35,393 bases of DNA from Deltaproteobacteria bacterium. Its GTDB lineage: Bacteria; Bdellovibrionota; FAC87; UBA2466. The DNA lies in NCBI GenBank assembly GCA_016875135.1, contig VGSE01000007.1, positions 1 to 35,393 on the forward strand, in the 5' to 3' direction. Shown here in pieces: positions 1 to 8,760 of the stretch (position 1 is its first letter; every line of letters begins with the position of its first letter). Under the pieces are notes generated by a model that saw nothing but the letters and a program-made list of their open reading frames with translations, was not told the origin of the DNA and did no database searches. The translations under genes and the position numbers were made by a program.

Positions 1-1
1 C

Positions 2-208
2 AACCATATCTCTCATAGTAGCGGGGGCGCCACATTGAAAGTTTCTATTCCAATGAACAAACTAGATTTTTTAGGAACTAAACCTACTGAGCTAGGAGTC
101 TCGGCTATCCTAGAACATCCGAAAGGGATTTTATCTTATTGGGCTTTAGAACACGCTGAAGACAAACCTGACTTCCATCATCCTAAAAGTTTTAAGTTAA
201 AACTTTAA
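2..208 (+). CDS. C-terminal fragment of a protein with a possible DOMON/CBM9-like C-terminal domain
   Basis: Open frame from the window edge to TAA at 206-208: NHISHSSGGATLKVSIPMNKLDFLGTKPTELGVSAILEHPKGILSYWALEHAEDKPDFHHPKSFKLKL*. The 5' end lies outside the window. The domain assignment is tentative, from the pattern 'SYWAL.H...KPDFHHP'. Confidence 0.5.
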   Translation, partial: NHISHSSGGATLKVSIPMNKLDFLGTKPTELGVSAILEHPKGILSYWALEHAEDKPDFHHPKSFKLKL

Positions 209-1223
209 TCATAACTTTTCCGAACTGTTTTTGGCTCTCCAAATAATCATGAGCTTTGGCGACCTCGTCTAAGCCAAATTCTCGGTCTACCACCGCTTTA
301 AGTCTTCCCAAATCGACGTACTTTAAGATTTCAGAAAAATCACTCTTATTTCCCATCGTAGAGCCTAATAAAGACAACTGCCTAAAAAAAAGGTGCTTTA
401 AATCGGTTGTGCCTTTTCCTCCGCCAGTAGCCCCACAAGTGACTAAGGTTCCGCCTGTTCTTAGACACTTAATATTTTTTTCCCAGAATGCCTCGCCCAC
501 ATGGTCTAGAATAATATCCGGCCCCGTTTGCCAGTACTGTTTCACCGTTTTAGAAAAATCCTCTCGACTCGAATTAATAAGAAAATCGGCCCCTAAAGTT
601 TTGGCTTTGAGAAGCTTATCCTCGTGGGTTGAAGTCACGGCAACTATGGCACCAAATAATTTGGCGATTTGAATGGCCGCAGAACTTACTCCACTGCCTG
701 CCCCGTGAATTAAAACTTTGTCCCCCGACTTTAGATGCGCTCTTTTGATCAGCATTTGCCATGCCGTAGTAAAAACCAACGGAATAGCCGCAGCTTCGAC
801 AAAACTCACTCTCTCGGGTTTGAGAAATAAATTTTCCTGCGGGACGCAAATGAACTCAGCATGAGTTCCGCAAATCTGCTCTCCTAAAATAGCATATTGG
901 GAGCAAAGACTTTCCCAGCCCCCAAGACAATTTTGGCAATGACCGCAACTAACACCGGGATGAACGATAACCGGATCCCCTTTTTTAAACTGAAAAGCCC
1001 CTTCACCGGACTCAACAACGACTCCTGAAGCATCGCCCCCTAAAATATGGGGAAAAAACTTTTTAAGCCCTGGCCAACCCTCTCTTACCCAAAGATCAAG
1101 ATGGTTAACAGCCGAGTAATAAACTTGAATTAAAACCTCCCCCGCGCGAGGCTTAGGGACCGGAAGATCGCCGAGAACAATCTTCTCTTTTCCCCCATGT
1201 TCGTTAAAGTAGGCGGCTCTCAT
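192..1223 (-). CDS. zinc-type alcohol dehydrogenase / quinone oxidoreductase family protein (MDR superfamily)
   Basis: GDASGVVVESGEG, a Cys-rich structural zinc motif (CGHCQNCLGGWESLC) and a Rossmann motif (HGAGSGVSSAAIQIAKLFGA). Confidence 0.93.
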   Translation of the reverse strand: MRAAYFNEHGGKEKIVLGDLPVPKPRAGEVLIQVYYSAVNHLDLWVREGWPGLKKFFPHILGGDASGVVVESGEGAFQFKKGDPVIVHPGVSCGHCQNCLGGWESLCSQYAILGEQICGTHAEFICVPQENLFLKPERVSFVEAAAIPLVFTTAWQMLIKRAHLKSGDKVLIHGAGSGVSSAAIQIAKLFGAIVAVTSTHEDKLLKAKTLGADFLINSSREDFSKTVKQYWQTGPDIILDHVGEAFWEKNIKCLRTGGTLVTCGATGGGKGTTDLKHLFFRQLSLLGSTMGNKSDFSEILKYVDLGRLKAVVDREFGLDEVAKAHDYLESQKQFGKVMIKVLT

Positions 1224-2350
1224 AACTTAGTTCCATAGGTATCCCATGCGATTTTTAATGCTCGAGGAGTCTCCTGTTTCTTAAAGTAGAGAACAAAATA
1301 TTTGGCAACTTCCCAGCCCACCCAGCCTATATAGATCCAGGTAATAGCCTCTCTGGTTGAAGAAAAAATAAATTGAACTAACCAAAGAACAAAAATCAAG
1401 AAAGCATCTCCAATCGAAAACTCAAGATCTAGTAACAGAACTCCGACCAGAAGAGATTGGACTATCGTCAAAAAGAGTTCGGCTTTGTGACTTACATCGA
1501 AAGTAACGGCTTCGTAATGACCAAGGGACAGATTAAATACGATCGGAATCATTCCGGCTAACATGGTCCACTGATTAATGTTGCTACCCATCATGTTCAT
1601 CACAGCCATGGGAGCTTTATTCTTCTGCCGAGCCCAGTTGAAAGCAGAAACTTTCTCAGGAAACTCGGATAGAAATGGGGCTACCCACTGAATAAAGATG
1701 AAAGTGGAAATTCCAAACCTCAACGACCACTTTTGAAGCGTATCCACAAAAGGATGAACACTGAAATAAAGAGCCGCTCCTCCTAAGACGAATAAAGCTA
1801 AAGTTCCTAAAATTTTAGGAACGGGAGCTAATTTAATCAGCTGTTTTCCAATCCAAGGAAGGTCTTCAATCTCTTCTTCGTTCTGAGCAGGAAACGAACG
1901 CAACATCCACAAATAAGCACCATAAATCCCGAAAAGAACCATTGAGTCGTAAAGGGTTAAAGCTCCCTTCCACCAAATAAACAAAAAATAAAAAATGGAA
2001 ACAAAAACACACAGAACACTCAGAAAATCCTGATCATCTAGGGAAATAGCTCGTATGAATTTACGCGTTTTTGTCCCTTGAAAAAAGAAATGAACAAAAA
2101 AGATCATAGGAAGACCTAGACCCGTAATAAGCCGCAAAGACCCTGTTAAATTGGCTATCATTAAGCTACGTTCTTGCCGCCAAGCAATATTGGCTTCAAC
2201 CGCAAATTCAGGAAGAGTCTGAAGCCAGGCTAAAATACTTAATGCCAAAGCTCTCGACATAAAAGTTTGTGCGGTTTCCGCGGCCCAGCCAATAACAAAG
2301 GCCGACAATAAAATAACAACTAGGCTCCAACTTTCTAAAACAAACTCCAT
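1220..2350 (-). CDS. multi-pass membrane protein, divergent sodium/calcium exchanger (CaCA-like)
   Basis: Two internal repeat-like motifs, 'LPEFAVEANIA...NLTGS' and 'LSEFPEKVSAFNWA...MNMMGSNINQ', resembling alpha-1/alpha-2 repeats. Many TM segments. 4-bp overlap (ATGA) with the downstream dehydrogenase. Confidence 0.7.
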   Translation of the reverse strand: MEFVLESWSLVVILLSAFVIGWAAETAQTFMSRALALSILAWLQTLPEFAVEANIAWRQERSLMIANLTGSLRLITGLGLPMIFFVHFFFQGTKTRKFIRAISLDDQDFLSVLCVFVSIFYFLFIWWKGALTLYDSMVLFGIYGAYLWMLRSFPAQNEEEIEDLPWIGKQLIKLAPVPKILGTLALFVLGGAALYFSVHPFVDTLQKWSLRFGISTFIFIQWVAPFLSEFPEKVSAFNWARQKNKAPMAVMNMMGSNINQWTMLAGMIPIVFNLSLGHYEAVTFDVSHKAELFLTIVQSLLVGVLLLDLEFSIGDAFLIFVLWLVQFIFSSTREAITWIYIGWVGWEVAKYFVLYFKKQETPRALKIAWDTYGTKL

Positions 2351-2575
2351 GAGCTTTCACTCTCCACTGTATTAAGGTTTGACAGTTAATGACAATAAAA
2401 GGCTTATCTCATGCCCCTTGTCTCTTTTGCCTTAAATTTTGGCCTTATTATTACTAGTTTTACCCCTCTTTGTCACAGACAAATACGGCACCTGACTTGC
2501 ACAAAGAGCATCAGCCAGTTGGGGCTAGTGAGACACCTCTGCTCCCCCTTTGCGGGCTTTTTAAGGAACGTTGGA

Positions 2576-4657
2576 ATGAATAAATTGCGCCAAGCCATGG
2601 GCATGCTCTTTTATCGCCCAAGTAAAGACACATCGGAGGCTTTTGTTCATGAGCGAACCATCCGAGAGATCAAAGGCAGTCTCTATACGCTTCTTGCTCT
2701 CTTTCTTCTTGTTGCCCTAACCTCCTATATTCCTCTTGATACTTTCAATATCCTAAATGGCAGAATTGACCATATTAACAACATGGGTGGTATTGTTGGC
2801 GCCGTTTTTAGTGAACTTTTTTTAGGCACTCTGGGGGTCACGGGGTATGGAAGCATTATTTTAGCTGTTTGGTTCTCGCTTCTATCTTTTAAAGGCGAGA
2901 CTCTGCGAATTCACTGGCTCTCTATTTTAGGTTTTAGCATTTCATGCTTTTTGGGCTCTCTAGGCTGTCAACTTATTTGGGGTTCAAGAACGGCTGAAGT
3001 CAGCCTTCTCCAAGGGGGATGGGTAGGTCGCTATGTGGGTTCTGCTTTGGAAGGGTTATTTAACACCACCGGAGCCCTTATTTTTGTAGGAGGGGCTTTT
3101 GTCATTACTCTAATTTTCACAGCTCACTTATCCATGTTGGGTTTCACTAGAAAGATTTTTGGCGAAGCAGAAGAAACCGACACTGAACCTTTGCCGAAAA
3201 ATGAAAACCCTCTTTTGAAAGAAAAGACTTTATCTAGTACCACTGTCGCTTCAGCGACAACCAACGATTCGGCCAGATCTCATAAAACTAAAGGCAAACC
3301 CAAACAAGGCCGTTCCAAAAAACAGGATCCGATAATTGAACAAGATTCCTCAGAAGATTCTCTCAAAGCTTCAAGTGCTCAAGAGGAATCGCCCCTCCCG
3401 ATTGAACCAGAAGGGATAGAGGAACGAAAGATTTTTACCTACTCCGAACTTGTTCCCTTTAAAGGAACTTATTCTTTACCATCGACGCGATTACTAAAGT
3501 CGCCAACCAATAATCCCCGCAAGATGAATAAAGGGGAGCTAAAAGAAAACATTCAGAAGCTCTGTGAACATCTCTTGTCTTTCCAAATTACAGGGGAGAT
3601 TACCTCAGTTTCGCAAGGACCGGTTGTTACCACTTATGAGTACAAACCCAGTGCCGGAATTAAACTAAGTAAAATAGCAGCACTTCAAGAGGACTTAGGC
3701 GTCGTTTTAGGAACTCGAGAACTAAGAATCGTAGCCCCAATCCCAGGAAAAACGGTGGTTGGAATCGAAGTTCCTCGCCTTCAATCCGAAACGATTGCTC
3801 TAAAAGACTGCCTTAACGAAAAAGAGTTTAACGATAAAAAATTGAAAATCCCGGTCGCCTTGGGCCGAACAACCGATGGAAATGCGGTATTTGGAGACTT
3901 GGTATCTATGCCCCATCTTCTTGTCGCAGGAGCCACCGGATCCGGAAAATCGGTCTTTATTAATTCTCTGATTATGAGTTTCCTCTTTAGACTGTCTCCC
4001 CAACAATTACGCCTCATTTTAGTCGATCCTAAAATGTTAGAACTCACTGTCTTTGATGGGTTGCCCCATTTGATCACGAACGTTATTACTGACAACAAAA
4101 TTGCCTTCAATGCACTTAATTGGGCAGTTTGGGAAATGGACCGACGCTATAATTTAATGGCCCAAAGCGGATCCAAAAACATAGATTCTTTTAACGAAAA
4201 ACAGAAATCGTCTTCAAATAAACTTCCCTTCATTGTCATCGTTGTTGATGAACTTGCAGATCTCATGATGTCCGGAGGCGAAATGGTGGAGATAGCCATC
4301 ACTCGTCTGGCGCAAAAGGCTCGTGCCGCCGGCATTCACCTAGTAATAGCCACTCAGCGTCCTTCAACCGATGTAATCACCGGTTTGATTAAGGCAAATA
4401 TTCCATCACGATTATCCTTTAAAGTTCCCTCGGGAATCGACTCTAGAACAGTCTTAGATACGTCGGGTGCTGAAGAATTAATCGGACGAGGAGACAGCTT
4501 AATGATTCAACCGGCAGTTCCGCTTCGAAGGCTCCATGGAACTTTTATTACTGAAGAAGAATTAAGGCGAACAGTTAAATACTGCATCGACGGTAAAGAT
4601 CACTCTCAGAACTACATTGATTTTTCTGGGATTGATCCTGAAATTGAAGAAAAATAA
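2576..4657 (+). CDS. ftsK: DNA translocase FtsK/SpoIIIE
   Basis: N-terminal TM segments, Walker A (GATGSGKS), Walker B (IVVDELADLMM), 'ATQRPSTDVITGLIKANIPSRLSFKV'. The ORF track begins at 2411, but the ATG at 2576 has a better SD (AAGGA about 8 nt upstream) and starts MNKLRQAMG. Confidence 0.95.
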   Translation: MNKLRQAMGMLFYRPSKDTSEAFVHERTIREIKGSLYTLLALFLLVALTSYIPLDTFNILNGRIDHINNMGGIVGAVFSELFLGTLGVTGYGSIILAVWFSLLSFKGETLRIHWLSILGFSISCFLGSLGCQLIWGSRTAEVSLLQGGWVGRYVGSALEGLFNTTGALIFVGGAFVITLIFTAHLSMLGFTRKIFGEAEETDTEPLPKNENPLLKEKTLSSTTVASATTNDSARSHKTKGKPKQGRSKKQDPIIEQDSSEDSLKASSAQEESPLPIEPEGIEERKIFTYSELVPFKGTYSLPSTRLLKSPTNNPRKMNKGELKENIQKLCEHLLSFQITGEITSVSQGPVVTTYEYKPSAGIKLSKIAALQEDLGVVLGTRELRIVAPIPGKTVVGIEVPRLQSETIALKDCLNEKEFNDKKLKIPVALGRTTDGNAVFGDLVSMPHLLVAGATGSGKSVFINSLIMSFLFRLSPQQLRLILVDPKMLELTVFDGLPHLITNVITDNKIAFNALNWAVWEMDRRYNLMAQSGSKNIDSFNEKQKSSSNKLPFIVIVVDELADLMMSGGEMVEIAITRLAQKARAAGIHLVIATQRPSTDVITGLIKANIPSRLSFKVPSGIDSRTVLDTSGAEELIGRGDSLMIQPAVPLRRLHGTFITEEELRRTVKYCIDGKDHSQNYIDFSGIDPEIEEK

Positions 4658-4704
4658 GTTGTAACTCAAAGCCCATCGTTATTTGAAACGAAATGAAATC
4701 TTTC

Positions 4705-5469
4705 CTAATTCCAATACGGCCCTTTCTCTTCTCTTGAATTTTTCTCATTCACAATTAGAGTGAATTGCCTTTTAAGTTTCTCCCGGTCTTGGTCGCGCTT
4801 AGATTGACCCGACCCCGGACCTTTGGGTCGCAAATAACGAAAATACAGATAAAGAGCTCCGATTAACATTCCACCTAAGTGAGCAAAATGGGCGACATTG
4901 TCTTGTGAACTCGCCTCGACACCGGTGATCAGTTCGACGAAAGCCATCACAAGGACAAAATATTTGGCTTTCATTGGAAAAACGAAAAAGACCAAAAAAT
5001 AACGCTCGCCAAAAAAAATACCGTAAGCCGCCAAAATACCGTAAATAGCTCCGCTAGCGCCAATAATGGGGTGACTCAATCGAGAGACGTCGGAGAAAAG
5101 TAAGTTTACCGTGTAATTAAATAGGCCGGCTCCGATTCCGCACAGAAGAAAGTAAAACAGGAAATGCTTTCGACCTAATTTCACTTCGATCTCAGAACCG
5201 AAGTACCAAAGAATCAGCATATTAAGGAGTAAGTGTAAGGGGTGACCGTGAAGGAAAATATAGGTCAAAAACTGCCACACCCACCCATTTTCTTTCACTA
5301 AGGCCGGCACTAAACCTAAAATTTCTTTCAGATAAAGCCCTTGGATTTGAATTCCAAGGTGTGTCAACACGAAGTCGATAAAATAAACAACAACACATGT
5401 CACAATAATATTTCTTGTGACTAAAGTCATAGGTGGAACTGGGCTTATTTGATCATAACGTGAGTTCAT
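4705..5469 (-). CDS. rhomboid family intramembrane serine protease
   Basis: Catalytic motif GASGAIYG and HFAHLGG, plus 'FLHGHPLHLLLNMLILWYFG'. Confidence 0.94.
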   Translation of the reverse strand: MNSRYDQISPVPPMTLVTRNIIVTCVVVYFIDFVLTHLGIQIQGLYLKEILGLVPALVKENGWVWQFLTYIFLHGHPLHLLLNMLILWYFGSEIEVKLGRKHFLFYFLLCGIGAGLFNYTVNLLFSDVSRLSHPIIGASGAIYGILAAYGIFFGERYFLVFFVFPMKAKYFVLVMAFVELITGVEASSQDNVAHFAHLGGMLIGALYLYFRYLRPKGPGSGQSKRDQDREKLKRQFTLIVNEKNSREEKGPYWN

Positions 5470-5474
5470 AAGAT

Positions 5475-5885
5475 TTAGTTTGAAATCTCCTCGAGTTCTA
5501 CTAAAACGCCCGCCATACTTTTCGGATGAATGAATAGAGCCTTTCCTCTAGCGCCTTTTCTGATTCCGGGCGGTAAAATCTCAAAACCATTTTGGATTAA
5601 AATGCTCTGCCACTGTTCAATTCCATTCACTTCAAAACTGACGTGGTGAATCCCGCCATCCGGCCGTTTTGTCAAAAACTTGGAAATGGGAGAGTCAGGT
5701 TGAGTCGGCTCTAAAAGCTCAATTCTAAAATGTTCAGAAACTCTCACCGGCAACATAGCTGCCCTAACTTTTTCAGTTGGAACTTCGTGGTTCTCTGCAA
5801 TTTTCAAAGATAGAACTCTAAGCTTTTCGGCTACCGTAACGATAGTCGGACAGGCGATGGCTATGTGGGACAACTCTATTTTCAT
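5475..5885 (-). CDS. mce: methylmalonyl-CoA epimerase (VOC/glyoxalase superfamily)
   Basis: 'IELSHIAIACPTI', 'IELLEPTQPDSPISKFLTKRPDGGIHHVSFEV', 'GKALFIHPKSMAGVLVEL' match the MMCE pattern. Confidence 0.88.
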   Translation of the reverse strand: MKIELSHIAIACPTIVTVAEKLRVLSLKIAENHEVPTEKVRAAMLPVRVSEHFRIELLEPTQPDSPISKFLTKRPDGGIHHVSFEVNGIEQWQSILIQNGFEILPPGIRKGARGKALFIHPKSMAGVLVELEEISN

Positions 5886-5932
5886 TGGGTAACTCTCTTG
5901 AAATCAGAGGAAATGTATAAACTTGACTCTAA

Positions 5933-6427
5933 TCAATCCTCACGGTCCATTCCACTTGGGTTTCTCGTCTGCTCCTCGATGAGGGAATTAGGCGCATTTC
6001 TTAAAGGCATACTTTGTTTTCTCTCGACCTCATCATAACTTTCTTGAATACCTTTTTTAACATTGGCTAAATCCTTCTGATAGCACTCTTGATACTTAGC
6101 GTAATTTTGATTTTTTAATGGCTCGCATTTCTCCAATGCCTTTTGCCGATTATCGGTGTTGTATTGGGGATCGTCAGCAAAAGCTCTACCCTTGGGCGAC
6201 GCTGTCTCTTGAGGGCCTTGAGGCGTCGGCTTAAAAAAATCATTGTCAAAAACCTGAATAGTATTGGGATTAAGCCGGTTGAACCCTTGATTGGGCGCTG
6301 CATAAGGATTAGGAGGAACTACCGGAACGGCTCGGGCCGGCCCTGGCGGCTGGGCTGTTGCCCCGTTATCAGATTCGCCGAAACTTACAAAACCGGAAAG
6401 GGCTACAATTAGAATTAAAAAGTACAT
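5933..6427 (-). CDS. hypothetical exported proline/asparagine-rich protein
   Basis: N-terminal hydrophobic signal (MYFLILIVALSGFVSFG), then a low-complexity P/N/Q-rich body. No recognised domain. Confidence 0.6.
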   Translation of the reverse strand: MYFLILIVALSGFVSFGESDNGATAQPPGPARAVPVVPPNPYAAPNQGFNRLNPNTIQVFDNDFFKPTPQGPQETASPKGRAFADDPQYNTDNRQKALEKCEPLKNQNYAKYQECYQKDLANVKKGIQESYDEVERKQSMPLRNAPNSLIEEQTRNPSGMDRED

Positions 6428-6566
6428 TAAGCTCCTTATAAGCGGTTACCACAGTTTTACTCTATTTTATCCGATTGACGCCACTGCAGCAATATCCTGA
6501 TATTGCAAACTCGCCTCAAGCCTCGTACCATAGTGTCAAACCTTTAGACAAAAGGAACCAATTTCC

Positions 6567-7013
6567 ATGGCAAAAAGTAAATCAGATAAAAACTCATCGA
6601 ACGAACTCATCAAAGCTCTCGACCAAATTCTGGAAGCAGAGCTCTCAGGAGTTGTTCGTTATCTACACTATAGTTTTATGATCTTTGGCCCTAATCGTAT
6701 ACCCATCACCAAATGGTTTCGCGACCATGCGATGGAGGGCATTCAACATGCTGTAACAATCGGGGAAAAAATTACCGCCTTAGGTGGACATCCCTCCGTT
6801 AAGGTTAAACCTGTGCCCGAGACCAATAAACATAATGTGATGGAAATACTGAAGGAAAGTCTGGAATTTGAACACGAAGCGCTTCAGCTTTATCATGATC
6901 TTTTAGTGAAAACCCAGGGAGATGTCGCTCTCGAAGAGATGGTTCGCGGCCTTATCTTAGATGAAACAACTCACATTGAAGAAGTTGAGAAGATGACCCG
7001 TGCCTTGAAATAG
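6567..7013 (+). CDS. ferritin-like / bacterioferritin family protein
   Basis: 'LDQILEAELSGVVRYLHYSFMI...HAMEGIQHAVTIGEKITALGGHPSVKV...LEFEHEALQLYHDLL...LILDETTHIEEVEKM' has the E...ExxH ferritin-like iron ligand pattern. SD AAAGGAACC. Confidence 0.88.
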   Translation: MAKSKSDKNSSNELIKALDQILEAELSGVVRYLHYSFMIFGPNRIPITKWFRDHAMEGIQHAVTIGEKITALGGHPSVKVKPVPETNKHNVMEILKESLEFEHEALQLYHDLLVKTQGDVALEEMVRGLILDETTHIEEVEKMTRALK

Positions 7014-7316
7014 CCTCTTTCAGTTTGACTTCTCATTAGTTTCTCGTCAGTAGGAGTCTCGTTGGACTCCTACTGATGCCCATCAAATCCCTTTAAGAAA
7101 TACCTGTATTAATCAAACACTGACACACAAAAAAGAAGGCGGTAAAGAGCAGGCCCCTAACCTGACACCCTCTTCCTCGAAGTGACGATAATTGTCACCG
7201 AAACCGACCCATTTGCAGCACTTAACTAACAAAAGTCTTGGCTTTGAACTTGCTTAATTTGGGCCATTAGCAAGTTCCGACCGGGGAACTCTTGCTCAAA
7301 TTAAGGGGAGTTGGAA

Positions 7317-8015
7317 ATGGCCAGAAAAAAAAATAACGAATCGACACCTACGATAACTCTTGGAACTACCGAAGACACACAAGTCATCAACTCAGCCGAT
7401 TTAGAGGCAACCGAAGCCGAGCTGCTGAGCGATAAAGAAGAGGAAAGTCAGCCGGAAGAAAACGCAAAAGCGGAGAGCTCCGCGGAGCTTCTTGTTGAGA
7501 AAAGCGAGACTAAAGAATCCAGCCCCAAACCCAAACGTCAACGACGCTCAAGAAAATCGGTAACCGCTCAAGACATCATCGCCCTCGATGCGAATGTTAC
7601 TGAAATGGATCTGTCCAAAGAAGTAACTTTAGCAAAAGAAACTGTCGAGTTAACGATGAATACCATGGTAGCTCAATTTACTGCTATCAAAGAGTTAACT
7701 TCATCCGTCAATAACCAACTTGAAAAAATGAATTCTCTAATCAAAGAGATGTCCCCAAACCAAAGCGCAAACTTAGAAGAATTGGTCAAGCCTCAATCGA
7801 ACTATAATTTCATTACTAAATTTGCTACGGCTGCAAGCTTAGTCGCTATGCTTTTTTCGCTCTTAAGCATGTCTATGTCCCAATCGACGCGTCAAACGTT
7901 ACTCTCAGCCGCTCTAGATAATAAAGAAATTAACTCGGTTCAATCGATCGCCTCCTCGCCTGAATTAGCCATATTAAACAAAGAGAATATTTCAAAACGT
8001 AAGTTAAAAAAATAA
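7317..8015 (+). CDS. hypothetical protein with acidic/basic N-terminal region, coiled coil and C-proximal TM segment
   Basis: ATG at 7317 with strong SD (AAGGGGAG). Acidic segment, KPKRQRRSRK basic patch, heptad-like region, TM (FATAASLVAMLFSLLSM). Confidence 0.75.
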   Translation: MARKKNNESTPTITLGTTEDTQVINSADLEATEAELLSDKEEESQPEENAKAESSAELLVEKSETKESSPKPKRQRRSRKSVTAQDIIALDANVTEMDLSKEVTLAKETVELTMNTMVAQFTAIKELTSSVNNQLEKMNSLIKEMSPNQSANLEELVKPQSNYNFITKFATAASLVAMLFSLLSMSMSQSTRQTLLSAALDNKEINSVQSIASSPELAILNKENISKRKLKK

Positions 8016-8057
8016 AGGTTTGAGTTTCTCTGATCTGAAGGGCATCATTTTTGGAGT

Positions 8058-8723
8058 ATGAAATCTTCCAAATCCCCCAAGCAAGTTGAATCCGAACTGA
8101 AATACTCTCTTTCAAAACCCGAATACTTAAAACTCAAAAAACATTTGAGCCAGTACCGAAGCTCAGTTCTTCGTCAAACTAACTTTTACTTTGATACCAA
8201 AAGTCTTTCACTAAAAAAAAAACAGATCGGACTTCGAATCCGAAATGAGAACCCCAAAAAAAGTTCTACACTCACAGTTAAGTTTCCTAAATCGCAACCT
8301 TCAACGAAATTTTCAGCATTAAAAATCCGAACGGAAATTGAAGCTTCTATTCCCAAGCTTGCCGCAAGACAAACCGTTACTAATTTGAGACTTATAACTT
8401 CCCTTGAAAACGAACCGCTTCTCGCCTTAAGACAAAAAGTCGCTAGTTCAACCCTACAAAAGGTTTCTTGCTTAGGAGCTTTAAAAACCAAAAGAATCGT
8501 TTTTCGAATCCATTCAAAGCTTTTTCTGGAGCTGGATTGTTCGAGTTACTTCGGAAAGGTATTTTATGAACTCGAAATCGAAACGAAATCTCCGGTAAAG
8601 ATAGACCGTTGGATTAGGACGCTTTTCGAAGAGCTTAAGATTTCCTACCAACCGGGCTACACTTCTAAACTTCAGCGATTTTTAGTAACTTGGAAAACAG
8701 AGAGTAAAAAAAAACGGGACTAA
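8058..8723 (+). CDS. CYTH-like domain protein (triphosphate tunnel metalloenzyme superfamily)
   Basis: 'ESELKYSLSKPEYLKLK', 'NFYFDT..LSLKKKQIGLRIRNE', 'LTVKFPK', 'TEIEASI', 'FLELDCSSYFGKVFYELEIETK': alternating acidic/basic beta strands typical of CYTH. Confidence 0.82.
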   Translation: MKSSKSPKQVESELKYSLSKPEYLKLKKHLSQYRSSVLRQTNFYFDTKSLSLKKKQIGLRIRNENPKKSSTLTVKFPKSQPSTKFSALKIRTEIEASIPKLAARQTVTNLRLITSLENEPLLALRQKVASSTLQKVSCLGALKTKRIVFRIHSKLFLELDCSSYFGKVFYELEIETKSPVKIDRWIRTLFEELKISYQPGYTSKLQRFLVTWKTESKKKRD

Positions 8724-8757
8724 GTTAGCGCTTAGCCCCGTATCGATAATCTTTTTT
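8714..8757 (+). terminator. intrinsic terminator, possibly bidirectional, overlapping the CYTH stop codon
   Basis: ACGGGACTAAG-ttagcg-CTTAGCCCCGT (one mismatch), T-rich run at 8751-8757 and an A-run at 8706-8714. Lies between convergent genes. Confidence 0.75.
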
Positions 8758-8760
8758 AGC

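Noticed and set aside
2539-2566. CTGCTCCCCCTTTGCGGGCTTTTTAAGG upstream of ftsK, similar to the repeat arm CTGCACCCTTTGAGTGGGCTTTTTAAG
   Set aside because: Suggestive, but needs gaps and lacks the rest of the unit; too weak to call as a family member without a genome-wide profile.
2411-2575. N-terminal extension of FtsK in the ORF track (MPLVSFALNF...FLRNVG)
   Set aside because: Composition is unlike FtsK N-termini, and a better SD/start exists at 2576.
3781-4335. Minus-strand ORFs of 62-109 aa opposite ftsK (and similar shadow ORFs elsewhere, e.g. 256-672, 12415-12744, 31090-31374)
   Set aside because: They lie fully antisense to strongly supported genes and have no recognisable motifs.
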